From assembly GCF_014267175.1 (NCBI RefSeq), contig NZ_JACMTR010000002.1, positions 1,066,001 through 1,130,000 on the forward strand: a stretch of DNA of 64,000 nucleotides, written 5' to 3'. Shown piece by piece: positions 14,955 through 23,787 of the stretch; within the stretch, counting starts at the first letter, position 1, and every line of letters starts with the position of its first letter. Below the pieces are notes generated by a model. It did no database searches. It saw only the letters and a list, made by a program, of their open reading frames with translations, and was not told where the DNA came from. This DNA is from Pseudonocardia sp. C8. Lineage in GTDB: Bacteria; Actinomycetota; Actinomycetes; Mycobacteriales; Pseudonocardiaceae. The position numbers were made by a program, and so were the translations under genes.

Positions 14955-15941
14955 ATGGGGAGCACCGGCGAGTTCGTGCGGGAACCGCTCGGGGTGGCCG
15001 AGCGCATCACGGCCGACGGGACGTCCGCGTGGCCGGTGGAGGCGGGCCGGTACCGCCTCGTCGGGGCGCGGGCCTGTCCGTGGGCGAACCGGGTGATCAT
15101 CACCCGGCGGTTGCTCGGGCTGGAGGACGCGATCTCGCTGGGGATCGCGGGCCCGCTGCACGACGAGCGGAGCTGGCGGTTCCACCTCGACCCGGGTGAC
15201 CGCGACCCGGTGCTCGGGATCGAGTACCTGCGCGAGGCGTACGAGAAGGCGATCCCCGGCTACGACCAGGGCGTCACGGTCCCCGCGATGGTCGAGATCG
15301 CCTCGGGCAAGGTCGCCACGAACGGCTACGCGGACCTGGAGTTCGACCTGTCCACCCAGTGGCGGGAGTTCCACCGCGACGGCGCCCCCGACCTGTGGCC
15401 CGAGCAGCACCGTGCCGAGATCACCGAGATCGGCGAGGGGATCTTCCACGACGTCAACAACGGCGTCTACAAGTGCGGGTTCGCCACGACCCAGGAGGCC
15501 TACGAGAAGGCGTACCGGGCGCTGTGGGACCGGCTCGACGTGCTGTCCGAGCACCTGTCGACCCGCCGCTACCTGGTCGGGGACACCATCACCCAGGCCG
15601 ACATCCGGTTGTGGGTGACGCTGGCCCGGTTCGACGCCGTCTACCACGGCCATTTCAAGGCCAACCGGCACAAGCTCGCCGAGCTGCCGGTGCTGTGGGC
15701 CTACGCCCGGGACCTGTTCCAGACCCCCGGCTTCGGCGACACCATCGACTTCGAGCAGATCAAGCAGCACTACTACGGCGTGCACCTGCCGGTGAACCCG
15801 ACCGGCATCGTGCCGCTGGGTCCCGACCCGGCGGGCTGGCTGACCCCGCACGGCCGCGAGGAGCTGGGCGGCCGCCCGTTCGGCGACGGCACCCCGCCCG
15901 GCCCGCCCCCGGTCGACGAGCGGGTCCCCGCAGTCGGCTGA
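14955..15941 (+). CDS. Glutathione S-transferase-like protein (glutathionyl-hydroquinone reductase family)
   Basis: A 328-residue Xi-class GST. The catalytic Cys lies in GARACPWANR; GVTVPAMVEI marks the thioredoxin-fold half, and the C-terminal helical half carries FHDVNNGVYKCGFATTQEAYE and RYLVGDTITQADIRLW, all hallmarks of glutathionyl-hydroquinone reductases. These enzymes reduce thiol-conjugated hydroquinones. Actinobacteria mostly use mycothiol, so the physiological thiol here may be mycothiol; that is inference. ATG at 14955 was chosen over an upstream in-frame ATG because conservation begins there. Confidence 0.88.
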   Translation: MGSTGEFVREPLGVAERITADGTSAWPVEAGRYRLVGARACPWANRVIITRRLLGLEDAISLGIAGPLHDERSWRFHLDPGDRDPVLGIEYLREAYEKAIPGYDQGVTVPAMVEIASGKVATNGYADLEFDLSTQWREFHRDGAPDLWPEQHRAEITEIGEGIFHDVNNGVYKCGFATTQEAYEKAYRALWDRLDVLSEHLSTRRYLVGDTITQADIRLWVTLARFDAVYHGHFKANRHKLAELPVLWAYARDLFQTPGFGDTIDFEQIKQHYYGVHLPVNPTGIVPLGPDPAGWLTPHGREELGGRPFGDGTPPGPPPVDERVPAVG

Positions 15942-15998
15942 CACACCGCGGCGGGTCCGGGCGGGCGGAGCGGGCCCGTGCTGTCACGATGGTCGGCG

Positions 15999-17207
15999 AT
16001 GCGAGGACGAACCCACCCGCCGGCGCTGCGGGGCCCGGCCGCCCGGCGTCGCGGCGCCGGCCTGTTGACGGCGGCCGTCGTCGGCGCCCTGGCCGCGGGC
16101 ACCGTGGCGGTCTCCGCGCCGGCGACCACCGCGCGCCCCGGTGCCGGGGCCGCCCCGCCGCAGGCCGCCCCGGCGAGCGTGGAACGGCCGGTCGACACGT
16201 GCGCCCCGATGGTCGGGGCGCTCTCCCCGCGGGACCGGTTGGCGCAGCGGCTGATGGTCGGCGTCGACGCGTCCGACCCGGCGGGTGCGCGGTCGATCGT
16301 GCAGGGCTCCCGGGTCGGTGGGGTGTTCCTGGGCGGGAACGCGACCGCGCTGCTGCAGGGCGGCCGGATGCAGGCCCTGCAGGACGCCTCCCGCACGCCG
16401 CTCGCGGTCGCCGTCGACGAGGAGGGCGGCCGGGTCCAGCGGATCGACGCGCTCGACGGCGACATCCCGAGCGCCCGGCAGATGGCGGCCACGAAGACCC
16501 CCGAGCAGGTCACCGAGATCGCCCGGACCCGCGCCGGGCAGCTCAAGGCCCGCGGCGTCACCTGGAACCTGGCGCCGTCCGTGGACGTGTCCGGGCAGCC
16601 CCGCGCGTCCGTGATCGGTGACCGCTCCTTCTCCGACGACCCGGAGACCGCGACCCGCTACGCGCGGGCCTGGGCCGAGGGGCAACGGGCCGGCGGGGTC
16701 TACGGCGTCCTCAAGCACTTCCCCGGCCACGGCAACGGTTCGGGCGACTCGCACCGGGGCTCGGTGCGCACGCCGCCGCTCGCCGAGCTCGAACGCACCG
16801 ACCTGGCGCCGTACGCGGCCCTGGTCGGCCCCGGCAAGCCGCTCGACGGCCGAGTCGGCGTGATGCTCGGGCACCTGGAGGTCCCCGGGCTGACCGGCGA
16901 GAACCCGGCGAGCGTCGACCCGGCCGCGTACCGGCTGCTGCGCGAGCGGTACCGGTTCGACGGCGTCGTGATGACCGACGACCTGGGCGCGATGAAGGCG
17001 ATCAGCGACCGGTACGGGCTGGCCGAGGCCACGACCCGGGCCCTGTCCGCCGGTGCGGACATCGCGCTGTTATCGAACGTCACCGCGGTCGGCCCGCTGC
17101 TCGACGCCGCCGAGCAGGCCCTCGCGAACGGGCGGATCACCCCCGCGGCGAACGACGCCGCCGTCGCCCGGGTCCTGGAGTCCAAGGGCCTCTGCTCCCG
17201 CTCCTGA
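15999..17207 (+). CDS. Glycoside hydrolase family 3, NagZ-type beta-N-acetylhexosaminidase, exported
   Basis: A 402-residue enzyme. An N-terminal Arg-rich stretch followed by GLLTAAVVGALAAGTVAV indicates a signal peptide or anchor, then an Ala/Pro-rich linker. The GH3 barrel has FLGGNAT, VAVDEEGGRVQR, the KHFPGHG motif whose His-containing loop acts in NagZ enzymes, and VMTDDLGAM with the nucleophile Asp. It probably trims N-acetylglucosamine from cell-wall muropeptides outside the membrane. An in-frame GTG at 15978 would add seven residues; ATG at 15999 is preferred because the basic n-region starts there. Confidence 0.88.
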   Translation: MRGRTHPPALRGPAARRRGAGLLTAAVVGALAAGTVAVSAPATTARPGAGAAPPQAAPASVERPVDTCAPMVGALSPRDRLAQRLMVGVDASDPAGARSIVQGSRVGGVFLGGNATALLQGGRMQALQDASRTPLAVAVDEEGGRVQRIDALDGDIPSARQMAATKTPEQVTEIARTRAGQLKARGVTWNLAPSVDVSGQPRASVIGDRSFSDDPETATRYARAWAEGQRAGGVYGVLKHFPGHGNGSGDSHRGSVRTPPLAELERTDLAPYAALVGPGKPLDGRVGVMLGHLEVPGLTGENPASVDPAAYRLLRERYRFDGVVMTDDLGAMKAISDRYGLAEATTRALSAGADIALLSNVTAVGPLLDAAEQALANGRITPAANDAAVARVLESKGLCSRS

Positions 17208-17219
17208 TCCCCCCGAACG

Positions 17220-17268
17220 CACTCATGGCCCAGAAGCCCCGTCACGCGGGACTTCTGGGCCATGAGTG
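17220..17268. terminator. Bidirectional terminator with 17-bp perfect stem
   Basis: Arms at 17220-17236 and 17252-17268 are perfect reverse complements (CACTCATGGCCCAGAAG and its partner), with a further short pairing in the 15-base middle. It separates the convergent glycosidase and fabG genes. Confidence 0.8.
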
Positions 17269-17286
17269 GACGGCCGGGCAGGGGCG

Positions 17287-18051
17287 TCAGGCCATGTCGA
17301 GGCCGCCGTTGACGCTGATCACCGAGCCGGTGACGTAGCCGGCGCGGTCGTCGACCAGGAACTGGACCGCGCGGGCGATCTCGTCGGCCTGGCCGAGCCG
17401 GCCCACCGGGATCTTCGCGAGGATCCGCTCCATGGCCTTCTCCGGCACCGCGGCGACCATCTCGGTCTCGATGAAGCCCGGGGCGACGCAGTTGACCGTC
17501 ACGCCCTTGTTCGCGACCTCCTGGGCCAGCGACTTCGAGAAGCCGATCAGGCCGGCCTTGGAGGAGGCGTAGTTCGCCTGGCCGATCGAGCCGGTCTGGC
17601 CGATCACCGAGGAGATGTTCACGATCCGGCCGAACTGGTTGCCGGTCATGTGGTCGAGCACGGCCTTGGTCATGTAGAAGGCGCCGGACAGGTTGATCCG
17701 CAGCACGGCGTGCCAGTCGTCGACGGTCATCTTGCGGACGGTCTTGTCCACGGTGATGCCGGCGTTGTTGACCAGGTAGTCGACCCGGCCCTTCTGCTCG
17801 AGCACCTCGGCGACGACGCGCTGGCAGTCCTCGGGGGAGCCGACGTTGCCCTGGTGCACCGAGACCGAGGCCCCCTCGGCGCCCAGCTTCTCCTTCAGGT
17901 CGTCGGCGGCCTTGGAGTTGGACGAGTAACCGGCCGCGACGTGCACGCCCTGCCGGGCGAGCGCGGTGGTGATCGCGGCACCGATGCCGCGCGCACCCCC
18001 GGTGACGATCGCGACGCGCTGCTCCGGCTGCGTGTCGGTGATGGCGGTCAT
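17287..18051 (-). CDS. fabG: 3-oxoacyl-ACP / acetoacetyl-CoA reductase (FabG/PhbB-type SDR)
   Basis: A 254-residue NADPH-dependent short-chain dehydrogenase. Cofactor motif TGGARGIG is near residue 18, NNAG at about 95, catalytic Ser in ISSVIGQTGSIGQ and YxxxK in YASSKAG. The KMTVDDWHAVLRINLSGAFYMTK stretch and the length resemble acetoacetyl-CoA reductases (PhbB) as much as FabG. It overlaps the 3' end of the carboxylase gene by 4 bp, so the two are translationally coupled. This supports a role on a product made from the carboxylase's malonyl-CoA, either acetoacetyl-CoA or a 3-ketoacyl-ACP. Confidence 0.9.
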   Translation of the reverse strand: MTAITDTQPEQRVAIVTGGARGIGAAITTALARQGVHVAAGYSSNSKAADDLKEKLGAEGASVSVHQGNVGSPEDCQRVVAEVLEQKGRVDYLVNNAGITVDKTVRKMTVDDWHAVLRINLSGAFYMTKAVLDHMTGNQFGRIVNISSVIGQTGSIGQANYASSKAGLIGFSKSLAQEVANKGVTVNCVAPGFIETEMVAAVPEKAMERILAKIPVGRLGQADEIARAVQFLVDDRAGYVTGSVISVNGGLDMA

Positions 18052-21000
18052 TCCGTTCCTCCAGTGTTGTCGAGCGTGCGCTTCATGCCCCGCTGGACGG
18101 CGTCGACCAGGTACGGCCGCAGCTGGTCCGGGCTGACGATCCGGTGCACCGAGCCGACGGACTGCGCCCGCTCGATGGAGTGCTTGGTGTCGAACTCGTC
18201 CGCGACCTGGCCGAGCTTCTCGGAGCGGACGTCCGGGCGGAGCGTGGCGAGCTCGCCCCGCAGCCGGGCGGCCGTGGCCTCGTCCCCGGCCTCGGTCGCC
18301 TCGGCGATCCGGGCCTCCAGGCCGGTGATCCGCTCGTCCTTCGCGGTGCGGTCGTTGACCTCGCTGGCGAACACGACGGCCGCGGCGGGCGCGCCGCCCA
18401 GCACCGAGGCGTACGACCCGGTGATCGCGGCGATCTCCATGTTGTCGTTGAGCGTTCCGGAGAACACCACGAACGCGCCGCCGTGGTAGCGGGAGACCAC
18501 GCAGAACACGATCGGGCCGTCGAAGTTCACGATGGCCCGGCCGATCTCGGCGCCGTTCTCCAGCTGCAGCCCGCGCAGCGACTCCGGCGAGCCGTCGAAC
18601 CCGGACAGGTTCGCCAGCACGACCAGCGGCCGATTGCCGGACGCCGCGTTGATCGCCCGCGCGCACTTCCGCGAGGACCGCGGGAACAGGGTGCCCGCGG
18701 TGAACTGCGACGGGCCGTCCACCGGACGCGGGCCGCGGCGGGGCAGCGGCCGCGACTCGATGCCGATCATGGCGACCGGCTGCCCGCCGAGGTGGGCGTC
18801 GAGCACGACGACCGACTGGGCGTCGTGCATGTCGGCCCAGCGCTCGGTGGTGCCGTGGTCGGCGTCGGCGACACCGCGCATCACCGAGCGGATGTCGAAC
18901 GGCTTCTTGCGCTCGCCGTTCGTCTCGTCCGACCAGATCTCGCCGAGCGTGGTGAACTCGCAGTTCGGGCCGGCGTGCGGCGCGGTCGTCACGTCCCGGG
19001 AGACCGGGTCGGTGGTCGGCGCCGGGCGCGGGAACCGCTCGCCCGGCAGCGACCAGGTGTGTGCGTAGTGCTTGAGCAGCACCTGCACAGCGCCGGACAG
19101 GTCGGGCGCCCAGTACTGCGCCTGGCCGTTCGGGCCCATGATCCGGTCGTAGCCGCCGATGCCGAAATTGTCCTCGGCGGAGACGCCACCGGAGTAGTCC
19201 AGCGACTGCTTGCCGGTCAGGACCATGGTCGAGTCCGGCGTCATGACCAGGATGCCCTTGGTGTGCATGAGCATCGTGGCCTCGGCGTTCCAGTAGGGCT
19301 GGGCGCCGACGTTGATGCCGGTGACGACGACGTTCAGCTCGCCGCCGTCCTGGGTGAACTCGATGATCCCGCGCAGCACCCGGGAGATCCAGTCCATGTT
19401 CTCGGTCCCGGAGTCCATCGCGATCTTCGCGCCGGCCGAGACGGCGAACCACTCGATCGGCACGTCGAGCTCGCGGGCGAGCCGGATCGCGGCGAGCACC
19501 CGGCGGCACTCCGGCTCGGCGATCGCGCCGAGCGCCCGGGTCGGGTCACCGAGCAGCACCACCCGGCGCATGCCCTCCGGGTAGCGCAGGGTCGGCACCG
19601 ACACCACGCCGAGCACCAGGTTGGCCGAGTTCCCGCCGGGCGCGCGGTCCACCGGGTAAGGGACACCGCTGTCATCACTGCCGTCGAGGTCGTACTCGGT
19701 CCAGGTGCCCTCACCGGCGTCGATCGGCGCGGTGAGCAGCGGGACGATCTCGTACGGGTAGACGGCGCCGCGGCGGCGGGCCTTGAGCACCTTCTGGTCG
19801 TACGCGTCGAGCTCTCGCATCGGCTCGGTCGGCGGCTCGTCGAGCCGGATCGTCAGGCCGGCACCCGGCGGGCGCGACATGCGCAGCAGCATCGAGCGCG
19901 GGCCGCCCTGACCGCCGGTCACCGAGGCGTCGGTGGTGCGGAACTCGACGAGCACCTGCTCCAGGCCGAGGTTCGCGGTGCGGGGCGCGAGCCGGCGGAT
20001 GACCGGCTCGAGCTCGGACAGCGGCACGTCGATCTCCGGCCACACGTAGAGCGCGATCCGGTTCCAGGAGGTGCGGGCGAGCGTGCGGTCCCCGGCCCGC
20101 GCCGCGCGCAGCGAGTTGATGCAGGCGTCGAGCGCCCGTTCGAACTGCGGCAGCGCGCGGATCTTCCCGGTCTCGTCGTCGCGCAGGACGGTGAACTCCC
20201 GGACGTCGGCCATCGCGACCAGCCGGTCGTCGGCTGCGACCTCGCGGCCGGTGGCCCGGAACAGGTGGACGTCGAGGGCGGCCGGCAGCCGGGTCAGGTG
20301 GAAGTTGCGGAACCGCCACAGCCGAAGCCGGTCCGCGACCAGCGGGTGCATGCCGCGCAGCCGCCGGTCCTCGACGAGCTCGCCGGTCTCGTCCGGGCGG
20401 AACGTGAACCAGGTGGGCGTCTCGTCCACGTCGGCGTGCTCGGTGCGCGGGTTCGGCCGGACCGCGACCGCGACCCGGTGCAGCACCCCGCCCGGGACGC
20501 GGCCCAGCGCCGCCCGGACCCGCTCGGCGCGGGCGTCGGGGTCGCCGCCGTCGTCGGCCTTGGTGGAGGTGACGTAGAGGTCGACGAGCGCGGTGCGGTT
20601 GCCGTCCAGCTCGGCGACCCGGCGGCGCAGCTCCTCGGCGACCGCCGCGGCGGCCGCGGGATCGTTGTTGTCGATCACCGAGGCGAACAGCGTGCGGTCG
20701 TTGCCCAGGTGCTGGTAGCGCGCGGTGAGCAGCGGCTTGCCGGCGTGCTCGGTGAGCTCCAGCTCGCGCAGCGGGCGCACCCGGTAGTAGCGCCGGGTCA
20801 TGACCTCGAGCAGGACGGCGTCGTGCCGCTCGCCGAACACGCCGAGGATCGGCTCCGAGGAGGCGACGAGCGCGTCGATCCGCCGGGCCCGGTCCGGGGC
20901 GGTGTCGTCGCCCGCCCGCCCCTCGGCGAGCACGTCGAGGCTCTCCCGGACCTCGTGCAGCGTGCGGGCGCGCTCGGCCGCGACCACCGGGGCGTCGAAC

Positions 21001-23681
21001 GCCCGGTAGCGGAGCAGGCGGGCGGTGTCGCCGACGACCGGGTGCCGCAGCTGGGTGGCGACGACGAGCCCGTCGAGGGTCCGGAGGTACTCCTCCCGGG
21101 CGGCAGGGGAGAGCCCCGCGACCGACTCGGGGTGCTGCAGCCGCCAGTTCAGCAGGTCCAGCACCACCGGAACCTGCTGCGGCGCGCGGCGGTGCGCGAG
21201 GAACATGCGGTACAGCGCCGGCCCCAGATCCGGATCGTCCGAGATGTCGGTGATCCCGTAGTGCGCGAGCGCCCGGCGCAGCTTCGCCTGGAACGACTCG
21301 GGCAGGCCCTCGTCGTCGGCGTCGCGGCTGCGCAGGTAGGCGTAGAGGTACTCCTGCGGGTTGCGCTCGGTCTCGCCGGTCTCGTCGTCGGTCTCGGAGC
21401 GGTTGCGCGACAGCGCGCACAGGTCGGCGAAGATCTGCAGGACGGCCGTCTCCCCGGCCAGGACGGCGGGATCGTCGCCGGCCAGCTCGTTGCGGGCGGT
21501 GGCCAGGCGGCGCAGCTGCGGACGGGCCTGGCGCTCGTCGACGTCGAAGCCCAGTACCTGGTAGCGCAGCGCCGACAGGGCGTCCGCCGCGGTCGCGGCC
21601 GGGTCGGCGTCGGTGGCGGCGGGGGCGAACGCGGAGAAGTCCGCGCGGTCCCCGGCGGCGGCCGCGGCCACGCCGGCGTCCGCCGACGGCTCGAGCCGGA
21701 CCAGCTTGGTGCCGCCGTCGACCTGGGTGTTGGCCGGCACCAGGAGCTCGGCCACGGTGCCGTCGAACGGCGCCCGCAGCGACGTCTCGAGCTTCATCGA
21801 CTCGACGATCGCGACCGTGTCGCCCTCGGACACGACCTGGCCGGGGGTGACCGGCAGCGCGACGACCATCGCCGGGGCCGGTGCGCGGACGATGCCCGCC
21901 TCACCGCCGGAGATGCGGTGCACGGCGCCGTCGACCTCGACCAGGTAGTCGGCGTCCTGGGCGACCGAGAGCACGGTCCAGCTCTGGTCACCGACGGTGA
22001 GCCGGCGCTCGTAGGCGCCGTTGCGCTCGACGTCGACGTCGATGCTGACCCCGTCCAGCTCGACGCGGTAGCGCCCGGCGCGGGTGCGGGCCACCTTCAG
22101 CTTGTACGACTGCCCGGCCGCGGTGACGTCGGTCTGGTGCCAGGTCTCGTAGCCGACCTCGGGCCGGCCCGCGGCCGCGGAGCGGAACAGCCGGTCCTGC
22201 TGGCGGGCGACGTGGCCGTCGTGCGACTGGATCGCGGTGGCCAGCAGGGCGACGTCGATCCGGCGGGGCGGGGCGTAGCCCTCGGCCATCATCCCGTCGA
22301 GCCAGGTGGTCTTCAGGTCACCGGTGCGCAGCTCGGGACGGTCGAGCAGGTCGAGCAGGAACGCCTTGTTGGTGGAGCCGCCGTCGATCACCGCGGCGGT
22401 CTGGCGCAGCGCGCGGGCCAGCCGGGCGCGGGCCTCGTCGCGGTCCCGGCCCCATGCGATCACCTTGGCGATCATGGAGTCGAACTGCGGCGGGATGACG
22501 TCGCCCGCGGCGACACCGGTGTCCACCCGGATCCCGGGGCCGCTGGGCAGCGCCAGGTGCTCGATCCGGCCCGGTGCGGGCGCGAACTCGCGCTCCGGGT
22601 CCTCCGCGGTGAGGCGGGCCTCGATCGCCCAGCCGTTCCCGTCCGGAGCGGAGCCGGCGACGTCGGCCAGCGCACCACCGGCGGCCACGTGCAGCTGCAG
22701 CTTGACGATGTCGACGCCGGTGCACGCCTCGGTGACCGGGTGCTCGACCTGCAGCCGGGTGTTGACCTCGAGGAAGGAGAGCAGCTTCTCCTCGGGCTGG
22801 TAGAGGAACTCGACGGTGCCGGCGTTGACGTAGCCGGCGGCGCGGGCCAGGTCGGCAGCGGAGTCGCGGAGCAGCTTCTCCTGCTCGGCGTCCAGCGCGG
22901 TGGACGCCGACTCCTCGATCACCTTCTGGTTGCGCCGCTGCACCGAGCAGTCCCGCACGCCCAGCGTCCACACGTCGCCGGTCGCGTCCGCGACCACCTG
23001 GACCTCGACGTGCCGCCCGCCGGAGACCGCCCGCTCCAGGAAGACCGTCGCGTCGCCCGCGGTCCGCGAGGCCTCGGACACGGCCCGCTCGAACGCCTCG
23101 TCCAGCTGATCCGGGCCCGCCACGAACCGGATGCCGCGGCCGCCCCCGCCCGCGGTCGCCTTCACCATCAGCGGGTAACCGATGGTCTCGGCGGCCTTCC
23201 GCGCGGCGTCCAGGTCGGCCACCGGGCCGCCGGACCACGGGGCCATCGGGACGCCGACCGACTCGGCCAGCTGCTTGGACGCGATCTTGTCACCGAGCCG
23301 GCGCATGACGTCGGCCGACGGGCCGACGAAGGTGATCCCCAACCGCGCGCACAGCTCGGCGAAGTCGGCCTTCTCCGAGACGAAGCCCCAGCCCGGCCAC
23401 ACGGCGTCCGCCCGGGAGGCGCGCAGCGCCCGCTCCAGCTCGGCGTGGTCGAGGTAGGGGCTCGCGCCCATGTGGTCGGGGTCGTCGGGTCCGATCAGGA
23501 CGGCCTCGTCGGCCTCCCGGACGTACATCGCGCGCCGGTCGACGGCGGTGTACAGCGCGATGGTGCGCAGCCGGCGGTCGGGGCCGCTCTCGGCGTTCCA
23601 CTCCCGGACGGCGTTGATCAACCGCATGGCGGGTTCACCGCGGTTGACGATGGCGATGCGCGAGAACATGGCGGGTTTCAC
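18048..23681 (-). CDS. Single-chain acetyl-CoA carboxylase with eukaryotic-type domain order
   Basis: A 1,877-residue multidomain carboxylase that should make malonyl-CoA from acetyl-CoA, bicarbonate and ATP. Order: biotin carboxylase (1-460; KATAGGGGRGIRF, LEVNTRLQVEHPVTE), BT-like linker (500-590), biotin carrier (598-668; biotin Lys about 630 in VESMKLE), a central region (about 740-1290; RYYRVRPLRELEL, YPYEIVPLL) and fused carboxyltransferase (about 1300-1877; WFAVSAGAKIAMDSGTEN, VLANLSGFDGS, SRYHGGAFVVFSG). This is the plan of eukaryotic ACC, unlike the usual split actinobacterial subunits. Start is GTG 23681 or ATG 23669; AGGAG spacing does not decide. A long-chain or propionyl substrate cannot be excluded. 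It is flanked by a ketoacyl synthase and a reductase. Confidence 0.9.
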   Translation of the reverse strand: MKPAMFSRIAIVNRGEPAMRLINAVREWNAESGPDRRLRTIALYTAVDRRAMYVREADEAVLIGPDDPDHMGASPYLDHAELERALRASRADAVWPGWGFVSEKADFAELCARLGITFVGPSADVMRRLGDKIASKQLAESVGVPMAPWSGGPVADLDAARKAAETIGYPLMVKATAGGGGRGIRFVAGPDQLDEAFERAVSEASRTAGDATVFLERAVSGGRHVEVQVVADATGDVWTLGVRDCSVQRRNQKVIEESASTALDAEQEKLLRDSAADLARAAGYVNAGTVEFLYQPEEKLLSFLEVNTRLQVEHPVTEACTGVDIVKLQLHVAAGGALADVAGSAPDGNGWAIEARLTAEDPEREFAPAPGRIEHLALPSGPGIRVDTGVAAGDVIPPQFDSMIAKVIAWGRDRDEARARLARALRQTAAVIDGGSTNKAFLLDLLDRPELRTGDLKTTWLDGMMAEGYAPPRRIDVALLATAIQSHDGHVARQQDRLFRSAAAGRPEVGYETWHQTDVTAAGQSYKLKVARTRAGRYRVELDGVSIDVDVERNGAYERRLTVGDQSWTVLSVAQDADYLVEVDGAVHRISGGEAGIVRAPAPAMVVALPVTPGQVVSEGDTVAIVESMKLETSLRAPFDGTVAELLVPANTQVDGGTKLVRLEPSADAGVAAAAAGDRADFSAFAPAATDADPAATAADALSALRYQVLGFDVDERQARPQLRRLATARNELAGDDPAVLAGETAVLQIFADLCALSRNRSETDDETGETERNPQEYLYAYLRSRDADDEGLPESFQAKLRRALAHYGITDISDDPDLGPALYRMFLAHRRAPQQVPVVLDLLNWRLQHPESVAGLSPAAREEYLRTLDGLVVATQLRHPVVGDTARLLRYRAFDAPVVAAERARTLHEVRESLDVLAEGRAGDDTAPDRARRIDALVASSEPILGVFGERHDAVLLEVMTRRYYRVRPLRELELTEHAGKPLLTARYQHLGNDRTLFASVIDNNDPAAAAAVAEELRRRVAELDGNRTALVDLYVTSTKADDGGDPDARAERVRAALGRVPGGVLHRVAVAVRPNPRTEHADVDETPTWFTFRPDETGELVEDRRLRGMHPLVADRLRLWRFRNFHLTRLPAALDVHLFRATGREVAADDRLVAMADVREFTVLRDDETGKIRALPQFERALDACINSLRAARAGDRTLARTSWNRIALYVWPEIDVPLSELEPVIRRLAPRTANLGLEQVLVEFRTTDASVTGGQGGPRSMLLRMSRPPGAGLTIRLDEPPTEPMRELDAYDQKVLKARRRGAVYPYEIVPLLTAPIDAGEGTWTEYDLDGSDDSGVPYPVDRAPGGNSANLVLGVVSVPTLRYPEGMRRVVLLGDPTRALGAIAEPECRRVLAAIRLARELDVPIEWFAVSAGAKIAMDSGTENMDWISRVLRGIIEFTQDGGELNVVVTGINVGAQPYWNAEATMLMHTKGILVMTPDSTMVLTGKQSLDYSGGVSAEDNFGIGGYDRIMGPNGQAQYWAPDLSGAVQVLLKHYAHTWSLPGERFPRPAPTTDPVSRDVTTAPHAGPNCEFTTLGEIWSDETNGERKKPFDIRSVMRGVADADHGTTERWADMHDAQSVVVLDAHLGGQPVAMIGIESRPLPRRGPRPVDGPSQFTAGTLFPRSSRKCARAINAASGNRPLVVLANLSGFDGSPESLRGLQLENGAEIGRAIVNFDGPIVFCVVSRYHGGAFVVFSGTLNDNMEIAAITGSYASVLGGAPAAAVVFASEVNDRTAKDERITGLEARIAEATEAGDEATAARLRGELATLRPDVRSEKLGQVADEFDTKHSIERAQSVGSVHRIVSPDQLRPYLVDAVQRGMKRTLDNTGGTE

Positions 23682-23733
23682 TGCTCCTGAGGGCTGCTAC
23701 GGCGGGTGACGGTCGGGACCGGGTACGGCCCCG

Positions 23734-23772
23734 CCGGTAGGACGGGCGAGATCGCTCGCACTGTCCTACCGG
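23734..23772 (-). terminator. Hairpin between ketoacyl synthase and carboxylase genes
   Basis: Outer arms CCGGTAGGAC (23734-23743) and GTCCTACCGG (23763-23772) are perfect; inside, GCGAG and CTCGC pair around ATCG. It occupies the 106-bp intercistronic gap and could attenuate or terminate readthrough, or protect a processed end. Confidence 0.65.
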
Positions 23773-23787
23773 TGGAGCGCGTTCCTG

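Noticed and set aside
13591..15096. Plus-strand 501-codon frame opposite the CoA-transferase gene
   Set aside because: No recognisable motif. The minus strand contains the acetyl-CoA hydrolase/transferase signatures.
18144..23690. An uninterrupted 1,848-codon plus-strand reading frame antisense to the carboxylase gene
   Set aside because: Its translation is low-complexity Arg/Gly/Val/Asp-rich with no domain, as expected of a shadow frame opposite a GC-rich gene. The minus strand encodes a full multidomain enzyme.
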